Shown here: positions 38,201 through 47,910 of the stretch, piece after piece
Position numbering within the stretch: position 1 is the stretch's first letter
Layout of the letters: each line of letters starts with the position of its first letter
Assembly (NCBI GenBank): GCA_021208645.1
Contig: JAJOJL010000146.1
Coordinates: 1-64,000 of the forward strand
Direction: 5' to 3'
Length of the DNA stretch: 64,000 nucleotides
Origin: Bacillus sp. (in: firmicutes)
GTDB taxonomy: Bacteria; Bacillota; Bacilli; Bacillales; Salisediminibacteriaceae
Made by a program: the position numbers and the translations under genes
The notes under the pieces: model-generated
What the model was told of the DNA's origin: nothing
The model's input: only the letters and a program-made list of their open reading frames with translations
The model's database searches: none

Positions 38201-39479
38201 CAGCATTATTAGGGTCCTGAATATAATAGGCTTGAAGATTGTCATCAAAGCCCTTTAACAGCTGTACATGGGAAGAACTAGTATAATCCACACATAAAAC
38301 GACGGAAACGCCATTCTTCGATAGCTCTTTAAAGCGTTCCCTGCTTCCGAAGAAAAACCGACATTCCATCCCCAATTCCTGTAAATACTCAACCATCATT
38401 AGAGTTTTTGCCCCGTTTATGCTAAAAATTGTCTCCCCAATTTCCTCTTGTGACTTTTCAATACCGTAACGAGATAACAGCATAGATGCCGTTGTTGGCC
38501 CGCAATAATTGTATTTTTGCACAAAAACACGGGTAGGAAGTTGACAGATATTCCCCTGAGAAATAGCTGGACAATTGGCATAAGGCGATCCCTTGAACAC
38601 TTGTTTATGTTCTTCAACATACTCCTGAAATTCTTCCGTTGCAGATTTACTATATAAAAACTGTCCTCTAGAAAAGATAAAGTATTTGTGAAAATAGTGG
38701 TAAGGGGTTAACTTGTCCAGATCAACCATCGTGTCCTGAACTTCCTCCCACCTTTCTAAAACTTTAAGTTTATTTATTTTTTCAATATATAGTGGTAAAA
38801 AATAAGGATACTTTTCGATGCCATCATTAAGTAGGTCCAACGCTTCCTGGATGTTTCCCTTTGCCGTATAAAGGGTCTGCAAAGTGAGAATGCAATAATG
38901 TGGCTTTACTCCCTCCCTTATACCTTGTTGGAGCAGTTGTTCCCCCATGCTCCAATCTCCAGCATAAAAATAATAATAGCCCCAGCGGTCAATGAGTGAT
39001 TCCTCTTCTAATGATTCATAAATTTCTAGAATACTTTTAGCTTCCTGAAATCTTTTCATATCTAACAGTAAGTAAAACCAGGCACGGTAGGCAGACTTCT
39101 TTAAAGACAGGCTTAACGAGTCTTTCTTATCCTCTACCAATTTGCGGAGCATCTCTTCTCCTTCAACTACTTTCGTACCATTACTTGCTTCTCCGTAAAA
39201 TAAGATTTCAGAAAGGACGCTCCGTTTGTGGCGGTACATATAACGGACTAAAAAGCTGCTGTATTGGTTCATTAATCCTACATCAAGGGCTCGGAGAATA
39301 GGAAGAAGCTGGTCTTCTTCGATACTATTTAACTTCTCCTTTAACGCCAAAATGGAACGTGTTTCTTTCAGTTCCTCGATCACCTTATTTACAGTTTTCA
39401 CAGCCGTTTCCAAATCATTTACATCCATTGCTTCTTTAATAATTTGCCATTGTCTGTTTACCGTCACTAATTGCTCCAT
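35252..39479 (-). CDS. Very large TPR protein with internal C39-type peptidase domain (two frameshifts in this sequence)
   Basis: Three overlapping frames (38130-39479, 36724-38115 and 35252-36796) join into one 1,409-residue protein if one base is added at T5 (38167-38171) and one at CCC (36804-36806). The total then becomes divisible by three. The joins read DDLKKHYGNNLQQAIAVIPKGEMEKL and GYLFERGNDMGNAIHYYEKAL. The N-terminal third is TPR-like helices, then a C39-type papain-fold domain (about 315-430) with Q321, C326 (YNYCGPTTASML), H404 (SSSHVQLL) and D422. The rest is about 20 TPR repeats. No signal peptide. It may be a regulatory or maturation protease with a peptide-binding scaffold (inference). 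Confidence 0.8.
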
Positions 39480-39510
39480 TATTTCCCCTCACTTCTCAAT
39501 CGTTAAAAAG

Positions 39511-39544
39511 AGTGTAAAGTCAGCTAATAATCTGACTTTACACT
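39511..39544 (-). terminator. Terminator of the feo operon overlapping its last codons
   Basis: AGTGTAAAGTCAG and CTGACTTTACACT are perfect 13-base arms, followed by CTCTTTTT on the minus strand. The upstream arm is inside the last codons of the flippase gene. Confidence 0.85.
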
Positions 39545-40567
39545 GGCATTCAACCTATTGTCTATAACTTTTTTCAAAGGATTGTGAAAATTTAAAGACG
39601 AACTTCCAACAAGGGGTATTTCTGAGGATTTTCTCCTAATCCCCATCCATGAACAATAAAAAAAACTAAGGATAAATGGGAACCAGTACGTAAGAATTCT
39701 TAAGAGAAAGGCAAATGCTAACCCTTCTGTCATAGCAATTCCCAACCCTCCGAACAGTAGTACAACCGTTCCTTCAAATGTCCCTATTCCACCAGGTGTA
39801 ACAGGAAGCATAGCTACCATATAAGCTGCGAACGTGATGGCAGAAATAGCTAAAAAATTTACATCGAGTTGTATTGCATTAGCGATGAGCATTCCTTTCA
39901 GGGGAAACAACAACCAAATCACCCCTGCTAATACAAACTGTGGTGCCCAGCTTCCCTTTTCACATTGTTTCAACGAATCACGGAAGGACCCCATTTGGGC
40001 CAACAGTTTGTTCCCCCATAACCATTTACCTGTATTTTTCCAATCACTAGACCATACCTTCCAACTAACAGTAAGGAGGAGCACTATAATGATAAAAAGA
40101 ATAGTAAAAACGGTTAAGAGGGTTCCCCCTGGAATAGTAGGATAATTAAACAGTAAATATAGAATAGAAAATAATGAAACAGGCAAAAAAGCTCCTAAGC
40201 TAAATATTTTTTGTAAGGCAATCAAAGCAGCTGCATTTCCGTAGGTAGACTGAAACTGTCTTTTTAGTAAAATAGCTTTTACGGTCTCTCCCCCCGTTTT
40301 CGCTGCAGGGGTAATACTTTCAAAAAATGTGCCTGCCATATGGATGGATAGCATCGTTCGAATTGTAAGCTGTGGAAAGATGGGCTTTCCTAACAGTAAC
40401 CATTGATAGATTAATAAATAAATTGTCAATAACTGCAAGAAACACAAAACAAGTAACGTGGAAAAGGGGATGTCCCTTATAGCTACTACGATAGCCCCAG
40501 TGTCAGCTTTCAGCAGCAACAGGATAATGAATACGCTTCCTATCAGCAGTAACAACCCTTTCTTCAT
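39524..40567 (-). CDS. Lysylphosphatidylglycerol synthase-type flippase (UPF0104 membrane protein)
   Basis: A 347-residue protein with about eight helices of the MprF/YbhN transmembrane family. Family motifs include FFESITPAAKTGGETVKAILLKR and LPVTPGGIGTFEGTVVLLFGGLG. GGAAGAGGAG lies before ATG 40567; the longer frame to 40681 lacks this. No synthetase domain is present, so it is a flippase-type half. It is the last gene of the feo operon. Confidence 0.85.
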   Translation of the reverse strand: MKKGLLLLIGSVFIILLLLKADTGAIVVAIRDIPFSTLLVLCFLQLLTIYLLIYQWLLLGKPIFPQLTIRTMLSIHMAGTFFESITPAAKTGGETVKAILLKRQFQSTYGNAAALIALQKIFSLGAFLPVSLFSILYLLFNYPTIPGGTLLTVFTILFIIIVLLLTVSWKVWSSDWKNTGKWLWGNKLLAQMGSFRDSLKQCEKGSWAPQFVLAGVIWLLFPLKGMLIANAIQLDVNFLAISAITFAAYMVAMLPVTPGGIGTFEGTVVLLFGGLGIAMTEGLAFAFLLRILTYWFPFILSFFYCSWMGIRRKSSEIPLVGSSSLNFHNPLKKVIDNRLNASVKSDY

Positions 40568-41141
40568 TTTTCTCTCCTCTTCCCTTTGTTTTAATATACA
40601 TAACAGTCGCTTGCATGGTCGAAAAGGGCTGACTTGTGGAACAATTAATGAGGCAATTGGCATTGCTACACGTGGCCCCATATAAGCAGGAGATACCTTT
40701 TTTCGGACACCTAACTAAAATCCTCAAGTTGTCAGTACCGTTAGTTAAAAGATGAGAAATTATCTTTTCCTGCGGAAAGGCCTGTAGAGCCACATGGATT
40801 ACAGAATAGTTTCTCACATTCTCTCTTTGGCCGTCACCAAATCTACAATGAACTTTGTGTTCTAGGTTTACTAGCTTTAAAAACCGATTTGCAAGTTGAA
40901 CCGCTTTCGGATCACAATCAATTACATGAACGGAGGCACCTGATTGACTGGCAATTTCAATGGCAGTCCAAGGTATTGCTCCTCCACCAATGCATAAAAC
41001 CCGGTCAGTCGAAGTTATCTTCCCTAGAGCAACCTCCTTTTTTACAATAGGATGATAGTATCTTTTCAATAGTTTTCCTAATGGCAGGGAGCTGCTTAAC
41101 AGTTTTTCCAAACATCCTGTTACAAGGGGTATCATTTTCAT
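40503..41141 (-). CDS. SAM-binding methyltransferase-fold protein in feo operon
   Basis: A 212-residue Rossmann methyltransferase with motif VLCIGGGAIPWTAIEIASQ and VIDCDPKAVQLANRFL. The Gly-rich loop followed by Pro-Trp-Thr recalls nicotianamine synthase/CntL enzymes, but the protein is short and the match is from memory only. It starts 13 bases after feoB. As read it overlaps the flippase start by 65 bases. One extra A in the AAAAA run before the flippase ATG would instead end it at an ATGA overlap, so the last 20 or so residues may be artefact. Confidence 0.7.
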   Translation of the reverse strand: MKMIPLVTGCLEKLLSSSLPLGKLLKRYYHPIVKKEVALGKITSTDRVLCIGGGAIPWTAIEIASQSGASVHVIDCDPKAVQLANRFLKLVNLEHKVHCRFGDGQRENVRNYSVIHVALQAFPQEKIISHLLTNGTDNLRILVRCPKKGISCLYGATCSNANCLINCSTSQPFSTMQATVMYIKTKGRGEKNEERVVTADRKRIHYPVAAES

Positions 41142-41154
41142 CTCTGTTCCCTCC

Positions 41155-42921
41155 TTACATTAATCCTGCAATAAACCTGACCGTTTGATTGATCACACCA
41201 CCTACTAAGAAGGCAAACACAATCGTTGAGATGGTTATGAGTAATGCTACCTTCGGTTTAAACTCCTTCATCAATACGGCAAACACGGAAAAGCAGGGTA
41301 AATAAAGGAGAGCAACAACGGACCCGACAAACATTTGCAGCAGAGATAAATCTAGTTGTAAAAGTGGAAGAACTCCCAACTCGCGACGAATGATTCCAAG
41401 TACAAGTGCAATACTTGCTTCTTCCGGCAGGCCAAGCCAATCTACGACGACTGGTTTCACATACTCTCCCACGGAGCTTAAGAAACCTGTTTCGATGACG
41501 GAAGCAGCAATTAAGATCCCGATTACCATCGGTATCCAGGCTTCAATCATGAAATGCTTTACCCTGAGGCCAATTTTCCTTGTCAATGCTTTTCCATTAG
41601 GCAATAGAAGGTTGGGAACCTCAATAAGTAAAGGATCTACAGTTCCTTTGATTAATTTATTTAAGATAATTCCTACAACAAAAATGACCATGAACGAAAC
41701 GAGAAAAACGAGAAGAAGAAGGGTAAGGGAATGATCGCCTAACAGGGCAATAAACGCACCTGTCTGGGCTGTACAGGGAATTGCCAATGTTACTAAGGAT
41801 GCAACAACGAGTCTTTCCTTTTTCGTCGTCGCTACTCTTGTCCCAATGATGGCTGGTACAGCACATCCATAGCCCATAATGAACGGAATAATCGTACTAC
41901 CTTGAACGCCGATTTTTCTTAATAAGCCATCCATTAACACACCTAGTCTAGGAAGGTAGCCACTATCCTCTAAAACAGAAAGGACAATATAAAATAAAAA
42001 TACATATGGAAGGATGAGGGCAAAGGGCCATTCAAAGGCTTTAATTAAAACTCCAAACTCACCAACTAATAAGTTGTAAAGGACTCCTTCCGTTACAAAT
42101 CGTTGAACGATTCCTTCCATAAAAGGAATATAGACGTCATTTAAAAACGGTAAGAAGATAACAGCTCGCAAACCCTTCCCACCACCGACTACAACACCTA
42201 AGGACATCATCAATATGACTAAAGCGATAGGTATACCGGGGAAAGGTACCATTGCCCAATCTCCAAGTTTCTCAAGGAAAGTAGGTTCTCTGTCTGTTTC
42301 TGTTTCCACTTTATCTGTAATTTCTTTTGCAATTTTTTTCTGGTCTTTTGTAGTAGCAGTTACTGATGCTGGAGGAAGGCTTTGTCCTTTGCGATTGGCA
42401 GCTTGATTGCATTTAGCCACTAGTTTTGTTAATCCTATATTTCTTACAGCAATGGTTGGGATCACCGGTACTCCTAACAGCTTTTCCAACAAGGGAACAT
42501 CAATGGTTATGCCATGTCTTTCTGCTACATCGATTAAGTTTAAAGCAAAAACAATGGGAACTCCTCGCTGGAGTAAATCTAAGGCAAGGTATAGGTTCCT
42601 CTCTAAGTTTGTCGCATCCAGTACACAAATGATCGCATCTACCTTCTCATTTAACAGTTGAATCGCCACTTCTTCAGCAGGCGACGTGGCTTGCAACGAA
42701 TACGTACCAGGAACATCGATTAAACTTGCTTTACCCTTAGAACCGATTAATTCTCCCTTCGTAAAGGACACGGTTGTACCAGCGTAGTTCGCTGCTAACA
42801 CTTGCTTCCCCGTAAGTTTTGAAAAGATAACACTTTTCCCCACATTCGGGTTTCCCATTAGTAAGTAATGTCGTTCTCCATCTTCAAAGGTTAAAGGTTG
42901 TTCTTCATGGCAGCAATCCAC
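41155..42921 (-). CDS. feoB: Ferrous iron transporter FeoB
   Basis: A 588-residue membrane GTPase for Fe(II) uptake. The N-terminal G domain has G1 GNPNVGKS (23-30), DVPG and NLID. The membrane part has two gate domains with GYGCAVPAI and IPCTAQTGAF. It is shorter than the E. coli protein, mainly between G domain and core. A GTG start at 42921 lies one base after the feoA stop. The Fur box upstream of feoA should control the whole operon. Confidence 0.94.
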   Translation of the reverse strand: MDCCHEEQPLTFEDGERHYLLMGNPNVGKSVIFSKLTGKQVLAANYAGTTVSFTKGELIGSKGKASLIDVPGTYSLQATSPAEEVAIQLLNEKVDAIICVLDATNLERNLYLALDLLQRGVPIVFALNLIDVAERHGITIDVPLLEKLLGVPVIPTIAVRNIGLTKLVAKCNQAANRKGQSLPPASVTATTKDQKKIAKEITDKVETETDREPTFLEKLGDWAMVPFPGIPIALVILMMSLGVVVGGGKGLRAVIFLPFLNDVYIPFMEGIVQRFVTEGVLYNLLVGEFGVLIKAFEWPFALILPYVFLFYIVLSVLEDSGYLPRLGVLMDGLLRKIGVQGSTIIPFIMGYGCAVPAIIGTRVATTKKERLVVASLVTLAIPCTAQTGAFIALLGDHSLTLLLLVFLVSFMVIFVVGIILNKLIKGTVDPLLIEVPNLLLPNGKALTRKIGLRVKHFMIEAWIPMVIGILIAASVIETGFLSSVGEYVKPVVVDWLGLPEEASIALVLGIIRRELGVLPLLQLDLSLLQMFVGSVVALLYLPCFSVFAVLMKEFKPKVALLITISTIVFAFLVGGVINQTVRFIAGLM

Positions 42922-42922
42922 C

Positions 42923-43138
42923 TTAATGCACCTCTTCTATGATAATCTTGTCAGCAATCTCTTTCCCTAGGGCAACTTTTCTTTTCCCTACTTTAATGAG
43001 CACAGGGCCTCCCAATGGCATTTTTGAAAAAACAGAAGTGTGCAGTCCTTCACAAACACCTAACGATTGAAGTAAACAGTCGTTAGGGATAGACTTTATA
43101 ATACAGTTGCTGTTGCATTTACATTTGGATAACTGCAT
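42923..43138 (-). CDS. feoA: FeoA, SH3-like partner of FeoB
   Basis: A 71-residue FeoA-fold protein (LGVCEGLHTSVFSKMPLGGPVLIKVGKRKVALGKEIADKI). The N-terminus is unusually cysteine-rich (CKCNSNC). AAGGAGAG precedes the ATG, and a perfect Fur box lies 51 bases upstream of the start. Confidence 0.9.
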   Translation of the reverse strand: MQLSKCKCNSNCIIKSIPNDCLLQSLGVCEGLHTSVFSKMPLGGPVLIKVGKRKVALGKEIADKIIIEEVH

Positions 43139-43188
43139 GTCTCATCTCTCCTTGTAGCTTGTTTCCGTAATTATTCCCACTCGCTAAG

Positions 43189-43203
43189 TGATAATGATTA
43201 TCA
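43189..43203. promoter_or_regulatory. Fur box upstream of feoAB
   Basis: TGATAATGATTATCA is a perfect 7-1-7 Fur consensus, extended to GTGATAATGATTATCAC (43188-43204). It predicts iron-repressed expression of the feo operon. Confidence 0.93.
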
Positions 43204-43400
43204 CTATTAATCAGTTAAAGCTTACCATGGAAGTGATTTAAACATCCTCTCCTTTTGTTACAAATTGTTGACATATGGGATAATTTTACATTCTAGTATA
43301 TTTAATATAAAAAGTGTATAAAGAGGTCTGCTATCACCACAACAAACCTGCATGGCATAACATTCTATGATATAGTAAAGGCAATCGTTTTTACTCGAAA

Positions 43401-43440
43401 AGTCTGTTCATTTGGTTCGTTTTTATCTTCTGAACAGACT
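43401..43440. repeat. Inverted repeat in the topB leader
   Basis: AGTCTGTTCA and TGAACAGACT are perfect ten-base arms around 20 bases, ending 30 bases before the topB start. It may be a leader hairpin or an operator. The remaining 43205-43400 has no gene. Confidence 0.45.
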
Positions 43441-43470
43441 CGAACAAGCTCTAGAAGGGAATGTAAAAGC

Positions 43471-45679
43471 ATGAAAAAAAGTGTTGTTATTGCGGAAAAA
43501 CCATCAGTTGCACGGGATATTGCCCGCGTATTAAAGTGTCATAAAAAAGGAAATGGATTCCTCGAAGGAGATAAATATATTGTCACATGGGCACTAGGAC
43601 ATCTGGTTACACTAGCAGACCCAGAAGCGTATGATAACAAATATAAAACATGGAAGCTAGAAGATCTACCAATGCTTCCAAAGGATCTTAAACTAGTCGT
43701 TATCAAGAAAACGAGCAAACAATTCAACGCAGTTAAATCCCAACTCACTCGCTCCGATGCTGGGGATATCATCATTGCAACGGACGCGGGCCGAGAAGGA
43801 GAGCTCGTTGCTCGCTGGATCGTTGAAAAAGCCAAGGTCAACAAGCCAACAAAGCGGCTTTGGATTTCTTCAGTTACAGACAAAGCCATTAAAGACGGAT
43901 TCCAAAAGTTAAAAAACGGGAACGAGTACATAAATCTTTACCACTCCGCCGTGGCCCGTTCCGAAGCAGATTGGTACATCGGTTTAAATGCCACCCGTGC
44001 CCTTACGACGAAATTCAATGCCCAACTTTCCTGCGGTCGGGTACAGACGCCAACAGTTGCTATCATCGCCAAACGGGAAGAAGAAATCCGAAACTTCAAG
44101 GCAAAAACCTATTATGGTGTAAAGGCCCAAACGGCTGACAACCTATCCCTTACTTGGCAGGATCAACAGTCCAATGGGACTCGAACATTCTCAAAAGAAA
44201 AGACAGATCAACTTTTGAAATCATTGAAAAATAAACCAGCCAAAGTTATCAACGTGGACAAAAAGCGGAAAAAAACCTTTGCTCCACAGTTGTATGACTT
44301 AACAGAGTTGCAACGGGATGCCAACAAATTCTTTGGCTATTCCGCTAAGGAAACTTTGTCTATCATGCAAAAACTTTACGAGCAGCATAAGGTTTTGACG
44401 TATCCTCGGACGGATTCAAGGTATCTCTCCAACGATATTGTGGAGACAATTCCTGACAGAATTAAGGCTTCCAGTAAAGGTTCAAGAGATTATGCCAAGC
44501 TTGCTACAAAGCTTTTACAAACGAAAATTAAAGGAAATAAATCCTTCGTAGATGATGGAAAAGTATCGGATCACCATGCTATCATCCCAACAGAAGAAGC
44601 ACCTATCCTTGCCAATTTTACGGACAAAGAACGGAAAATATATGACCTTGTTGTGAAGCGATTTTTCGCTGTCTTATCCCCTGCCTTTGAATACGAGCAA
44701 ACAACAATTACCTGTGATATTGGTGGGGAAATGTTTATTGCTAAAGGGAAAACGGTACTTTCTCTAGGGTGGAAAGAAATATATGGGCATGAGATGGAAG
44801 AGGAATCTTCAGACGATGACATGAAAGAACAACTTCTTCCTAGATTGCAGAAGGGCGACACTCTCACCATCACCTCTCTTAGGGAGACATCAGGGGAAAC
44901 AAAGCCACCTGCCCGCTTCAATGAGGGGAGCCTACTTTCAGCAATGGAAAACCCTGCAAAGTATATGGGAAATCTGGACGGAGGTAATAAAGAGTTAGCG
45001 AAAACGTTGCAGCAAACGGGAGGACTCGGTACTGTTGCCACCCGTGGGGATATTATTGAAAAATTATTCAATAGCTTCCTCATTGAACTGAAAGGAAAGG
45101 AAATTCACATCACTTCCAAGGGAAAACAGCTACTGGACCTCGTTCCGGAAGATTTAAAGTCACCGGCATTGACAGCTGAGTGGGAACAAAAATTAGAAGC
45201 AATTGCAAAAGGACGATTAAAGAAAGACACCTTTATTATGGATATGAAAAACTATGCTAAGACCGTTGTCAACGATATAAAGTATAGTAACAAAAAATAC
45301 AGCACGAAAATATGACAGGTACGAAATGCCCTGATTGCGGGAAAACATGCTCGAGGTGAATACAAAAAAAGGGAAAATGCATGTTTGCCAAGACCGGGAA
45401 TGTGGTCACCGGAAAAACATTGCAAAGGTAACGAATGCTCGTTGCCCACAATGCAAAAAGAAATTAGAGCTGAGAGGCCAAGGGGAAGGGCAAATCTTCG
45501 TTTGTAAATGCGGCTACCGCGAAAAGCTTTCTACCTTTAATGAACGGAAAGCAAAGGAAAAGAACACGAAGCTCTCCAAACGGGAAGTAAATCAATATAT
45601 GAAAAAGCAAAACAAACAAGATGAGGAGCCATTTAACCCAGCATTGGCTGATGCATTGGCTAAGTTAAAATTGAAGTAA
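43471..45679 (+). CDS. topB: DNA topoisomerase III (two frameshifts near the 3' end in this sequence)
   Basis: A type IA topoisomerase. The TOPRIM domain is VVIAEKPSVARDIA with DAGREGE, and the active-site tyrosine is about Y311 (TYPRTDSRYLS). The frame stops at 45315, but the zinc-binding tail continues in other frames. Adding one A to each of the runs at 45307-45310 and 45342-45345 gives STKNMTGTKCPDCGKNMLEVNTKKG, then CQDRECGHRK, CPQCKKK and CKCGYRE. The product is then 736 residues, close to B. subtilis TopB. Confidence 0.92.
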
Positions 45680-45753
45680 TTGAAATAGGTAGTTTTAAGT
45701 TTTGTGTAGTGGATTACTTTCTTACGACAAACATTTAAAGTGGCATATGATTT

Positions 45754-45798
45754 GAGGGTGGCTCAAAAGGGTGATATATACCTTGGTGAGTCACCCTC
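45754..45798 (+). terminator. Terminator of topB (GAGGGTGGCTC family)
   Basis: GAGGGTGGCTCA.AAGG pairs with CCTT.GTGAGTCACCCTC. It is the same length as, and closely similar to, the hairpin at 35200-35244. Confidence 0.8.
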
Positions 45799-45810
45799 TT
45801 TGTATTTAAT

Positions 45811-46000
45811 ACACGCGCTTTCCTTTCTTAATTACAAAAGTGCGTTCTTTAAACCTTTTAACATACGCGCTTTCCTCCACTCAAATGCAAAAGCTCGTTC
45901 TTTAAACCTTCTAACACACGCCTTTCCTCTCCTAATTACAAAAGCTCGTTCTTTAACCCCCCCAACACACACACCATACCCTCAATTCAATTATAAAAGC
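45811..46000. repeat. Degenerate tandem repeats of about 52 bases
   Basis: Three to four imperfect units carry CGCGCTTTCC, then about 20 variable bases, then CAAAAGCTCGTTCTTTAAACC. The unit anchor occurs at 45814, 45866 and 45919, and a decayed fourth unit follows. They form a spurious open frame (45740-46039). Confidence 0.75.
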
Positions 46001-46032
46001 TCGTCTATCCCAAAATCCCAAATAGACGAGCT
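45998..46032. terminator. Hairpin at the end of the tandem repeats
   Basis: AGCTCGTCTAT and ATAGACGAGCT are perfect 11-base arms around 13 bases. It may stop transcription between topB and the convergent BCCT gene; no T run follows. Confidence 0.5.
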
Positions 46033-46119
46033 AGGCTGAATATATTATTGAGAGACCATTTAACTTCCCCCGGCCCAAGCTATCACATAAACATTAACAT
46101 TACCGAAATGAGCCTACCT

Positions 46120-47667
46120 TTATGACGGGTCCGGATTTTCCTGGTATCGCCTTTTCCTTATTCTAATCTTTTCTCTCGTTGGATCTGTTTCAGGCTTATG
46201 TTCTTCCTTAAAGGATTTCAACATGGCAAATGTCATCAAAATTAACACAAAGGTTAAAGGGAAGGCACTAACAATAATTGCCGTTTGCATTGCTCCAAGA
46301 CCCCCTGATGCCATTAAGACAATTGCTGATGCAGCTAATATAAAACCCCAGCAAAATTTAACAATATTAGGTGGTTCGGTGCTGCCATTTGTCGTTTGCA
46401 TCCCCAACACAAATGTAGCAGAATCAGCAGACGTAATAAAAAAGGTGCTGATTAAAAAAAATCGTTAAGAACGCTAAAATCCCACTTAAAGGCAATTGTT
46501 GAAAAACATAAAACAAGGCAGTTTCCAATGTTTGACCGGAAATATCTAACCCAAGATTGTACTCCATGAAAATCCCTGTTCCACCGAACACATTGAACCA
46601 TAAAGCACAAACAATAGTTGGAATAACCAACACAGCTACGACAAACTCACGAACTGTTCTCCCTTTCGAAACACGTGCAATAAAGGTTCCCACAAAAGGA
46701 GCCCATGCAATCCACCATGCCCAATAAAAGATCGTCCAACCTTGAAGCCACGCGGCACTTTCTACATCGAAAGGTGACAAACGCAGTCCCATCGCTGGTA
46801 AATTTTGAATATAGCTTCCAAAGGTAGTGGTAAACAAATTTAATAAAAAGATAGTTGGTCCAAGAAACAAAACAGCAAAGAAAAGGATAACAGCAAGGAC
46901 TAAATTAGTATTACTCAAGTATTTAATCCCTTTCTTAATCCCTGTTCCAGCACTTACAATAAACAGGACTGTTACAATGGCAATAATCGTGAATTGGACT
47001 GTCAGGTTATTAGGAATACCTGTTAAATAACTTAGACCTCCGTTAATTTGTGCAGCCCCTAACCCCAAAGAAGCACACACACCAAAAATCGTCGCAAATA
47101 CAGCAACAATATCAATGATTTTTCCTGTAGCCCCTTTTACTCTCTCACCTAATAGTGGATAAAGAGCAGCAGACATTAATCCCGGATAGCCTTTACGGAA
47201 CTTAAAATAGGCAATTCCTAACGCAATTGTGGCGTAAATAGCCCAAGCGTGAAACCCCCAATGTAAATAAGTATAGCGGAGACTCTTAATCGCTGCTTCT
47301 GTCGTTCCCCCATGCAATGAAAGGCGGGCTCGCAAAATGAGAAATAGGTTCTGATACACCAAAGAATAATAACCCAATCCCCATTCCAGCACTAAACAAC
47401 ATGGCAAACCAAGTAGGCCGGCTGAATTCTGGCTTGTCCTCATCCTTACCAAGTTTAATTTTCCCATGCTTACTAAAAATGAGATACAATGCAAAAACCA
47501 AAAAGAAGGTAGCTGCCAATTGGTAAAACCAGCCGAAATTTTCTAAAAAGAATGCTAAGGTTACATTCATAACATTGCCTAAATGGGTCGGAAAAATCAC
47601 TCCCCAAAGGACAAAGATAACGGATAAAATTATAGAAACCCAAAATACCGTAGTTACTTTTTTTCAT
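46120..47667 (-). CDS. BCCT-family betaine/choline transporter (three frameshifts in this sequence)
   Basis: A sodium-coupled osmolyte importer of the OpuD/BetT family. The pieces together show PTWFAMLFSAGMGIGLLFFGVSEP, SLRYTYLHWGFHAWAIYA, and WLQGWTIFYWAWWIAWAPFVGTFIARVSKGRTVREF, the family signature. Three one-base insertions explain the breaks: T7 at 47658-47664 (removal gives MKKVTTVFWVSIILSV), C5 at about 47307-47311 (PPFIAWGTTEAAIKSL) and A8 at 46453-46460 (TIFLISTFFITSADSATFVLGMQT). Corrected length is 514 residues. AAAGGAGGGC precedes the ATG. The substrate is probably glycine betaine. Confidence 0.9.
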
Positions 47668-47861
47668 TTTCGTAGATGCCCTCCTTTGGTGCTAGCTTTT
47701 GAATTCCTCCTCCATTTTATGTGAATGATTACTTTTCTATATTTTGGTAAATGTCGCCATTAAGCATAAATAAGAGAACATTTGTGAGACTCTGTATTCA
47801 AAAAAGTACCCACTAGCAATCTTAAATAGTGAAGTTGAACAGACCTTAGATAAAATGAAAA

Positions 47862-47895
47862 GGTGTCTTAAGAGAAAATTCCCTTTAAAGACACC
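47862..47895 (-). terminator. Terminator of the ABC efflux operon
   Basis: GGTGTCTT and AAGACACC arms; the minus strand continues TTTTCATTTTATC. It lies 16 bases after the permease stop. The remaining 47668-47861 is the BCCT promoter region with no gene. Confidence 0.7.
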
Positions 47896-47910
47896 CTCAC
47901 AACGATTTTT

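Noticed and set aside
45740..46039. 99-residue plus-strand open frame
   Set aside because: It is made of the 52-base tandem repeats and the topB terminator.
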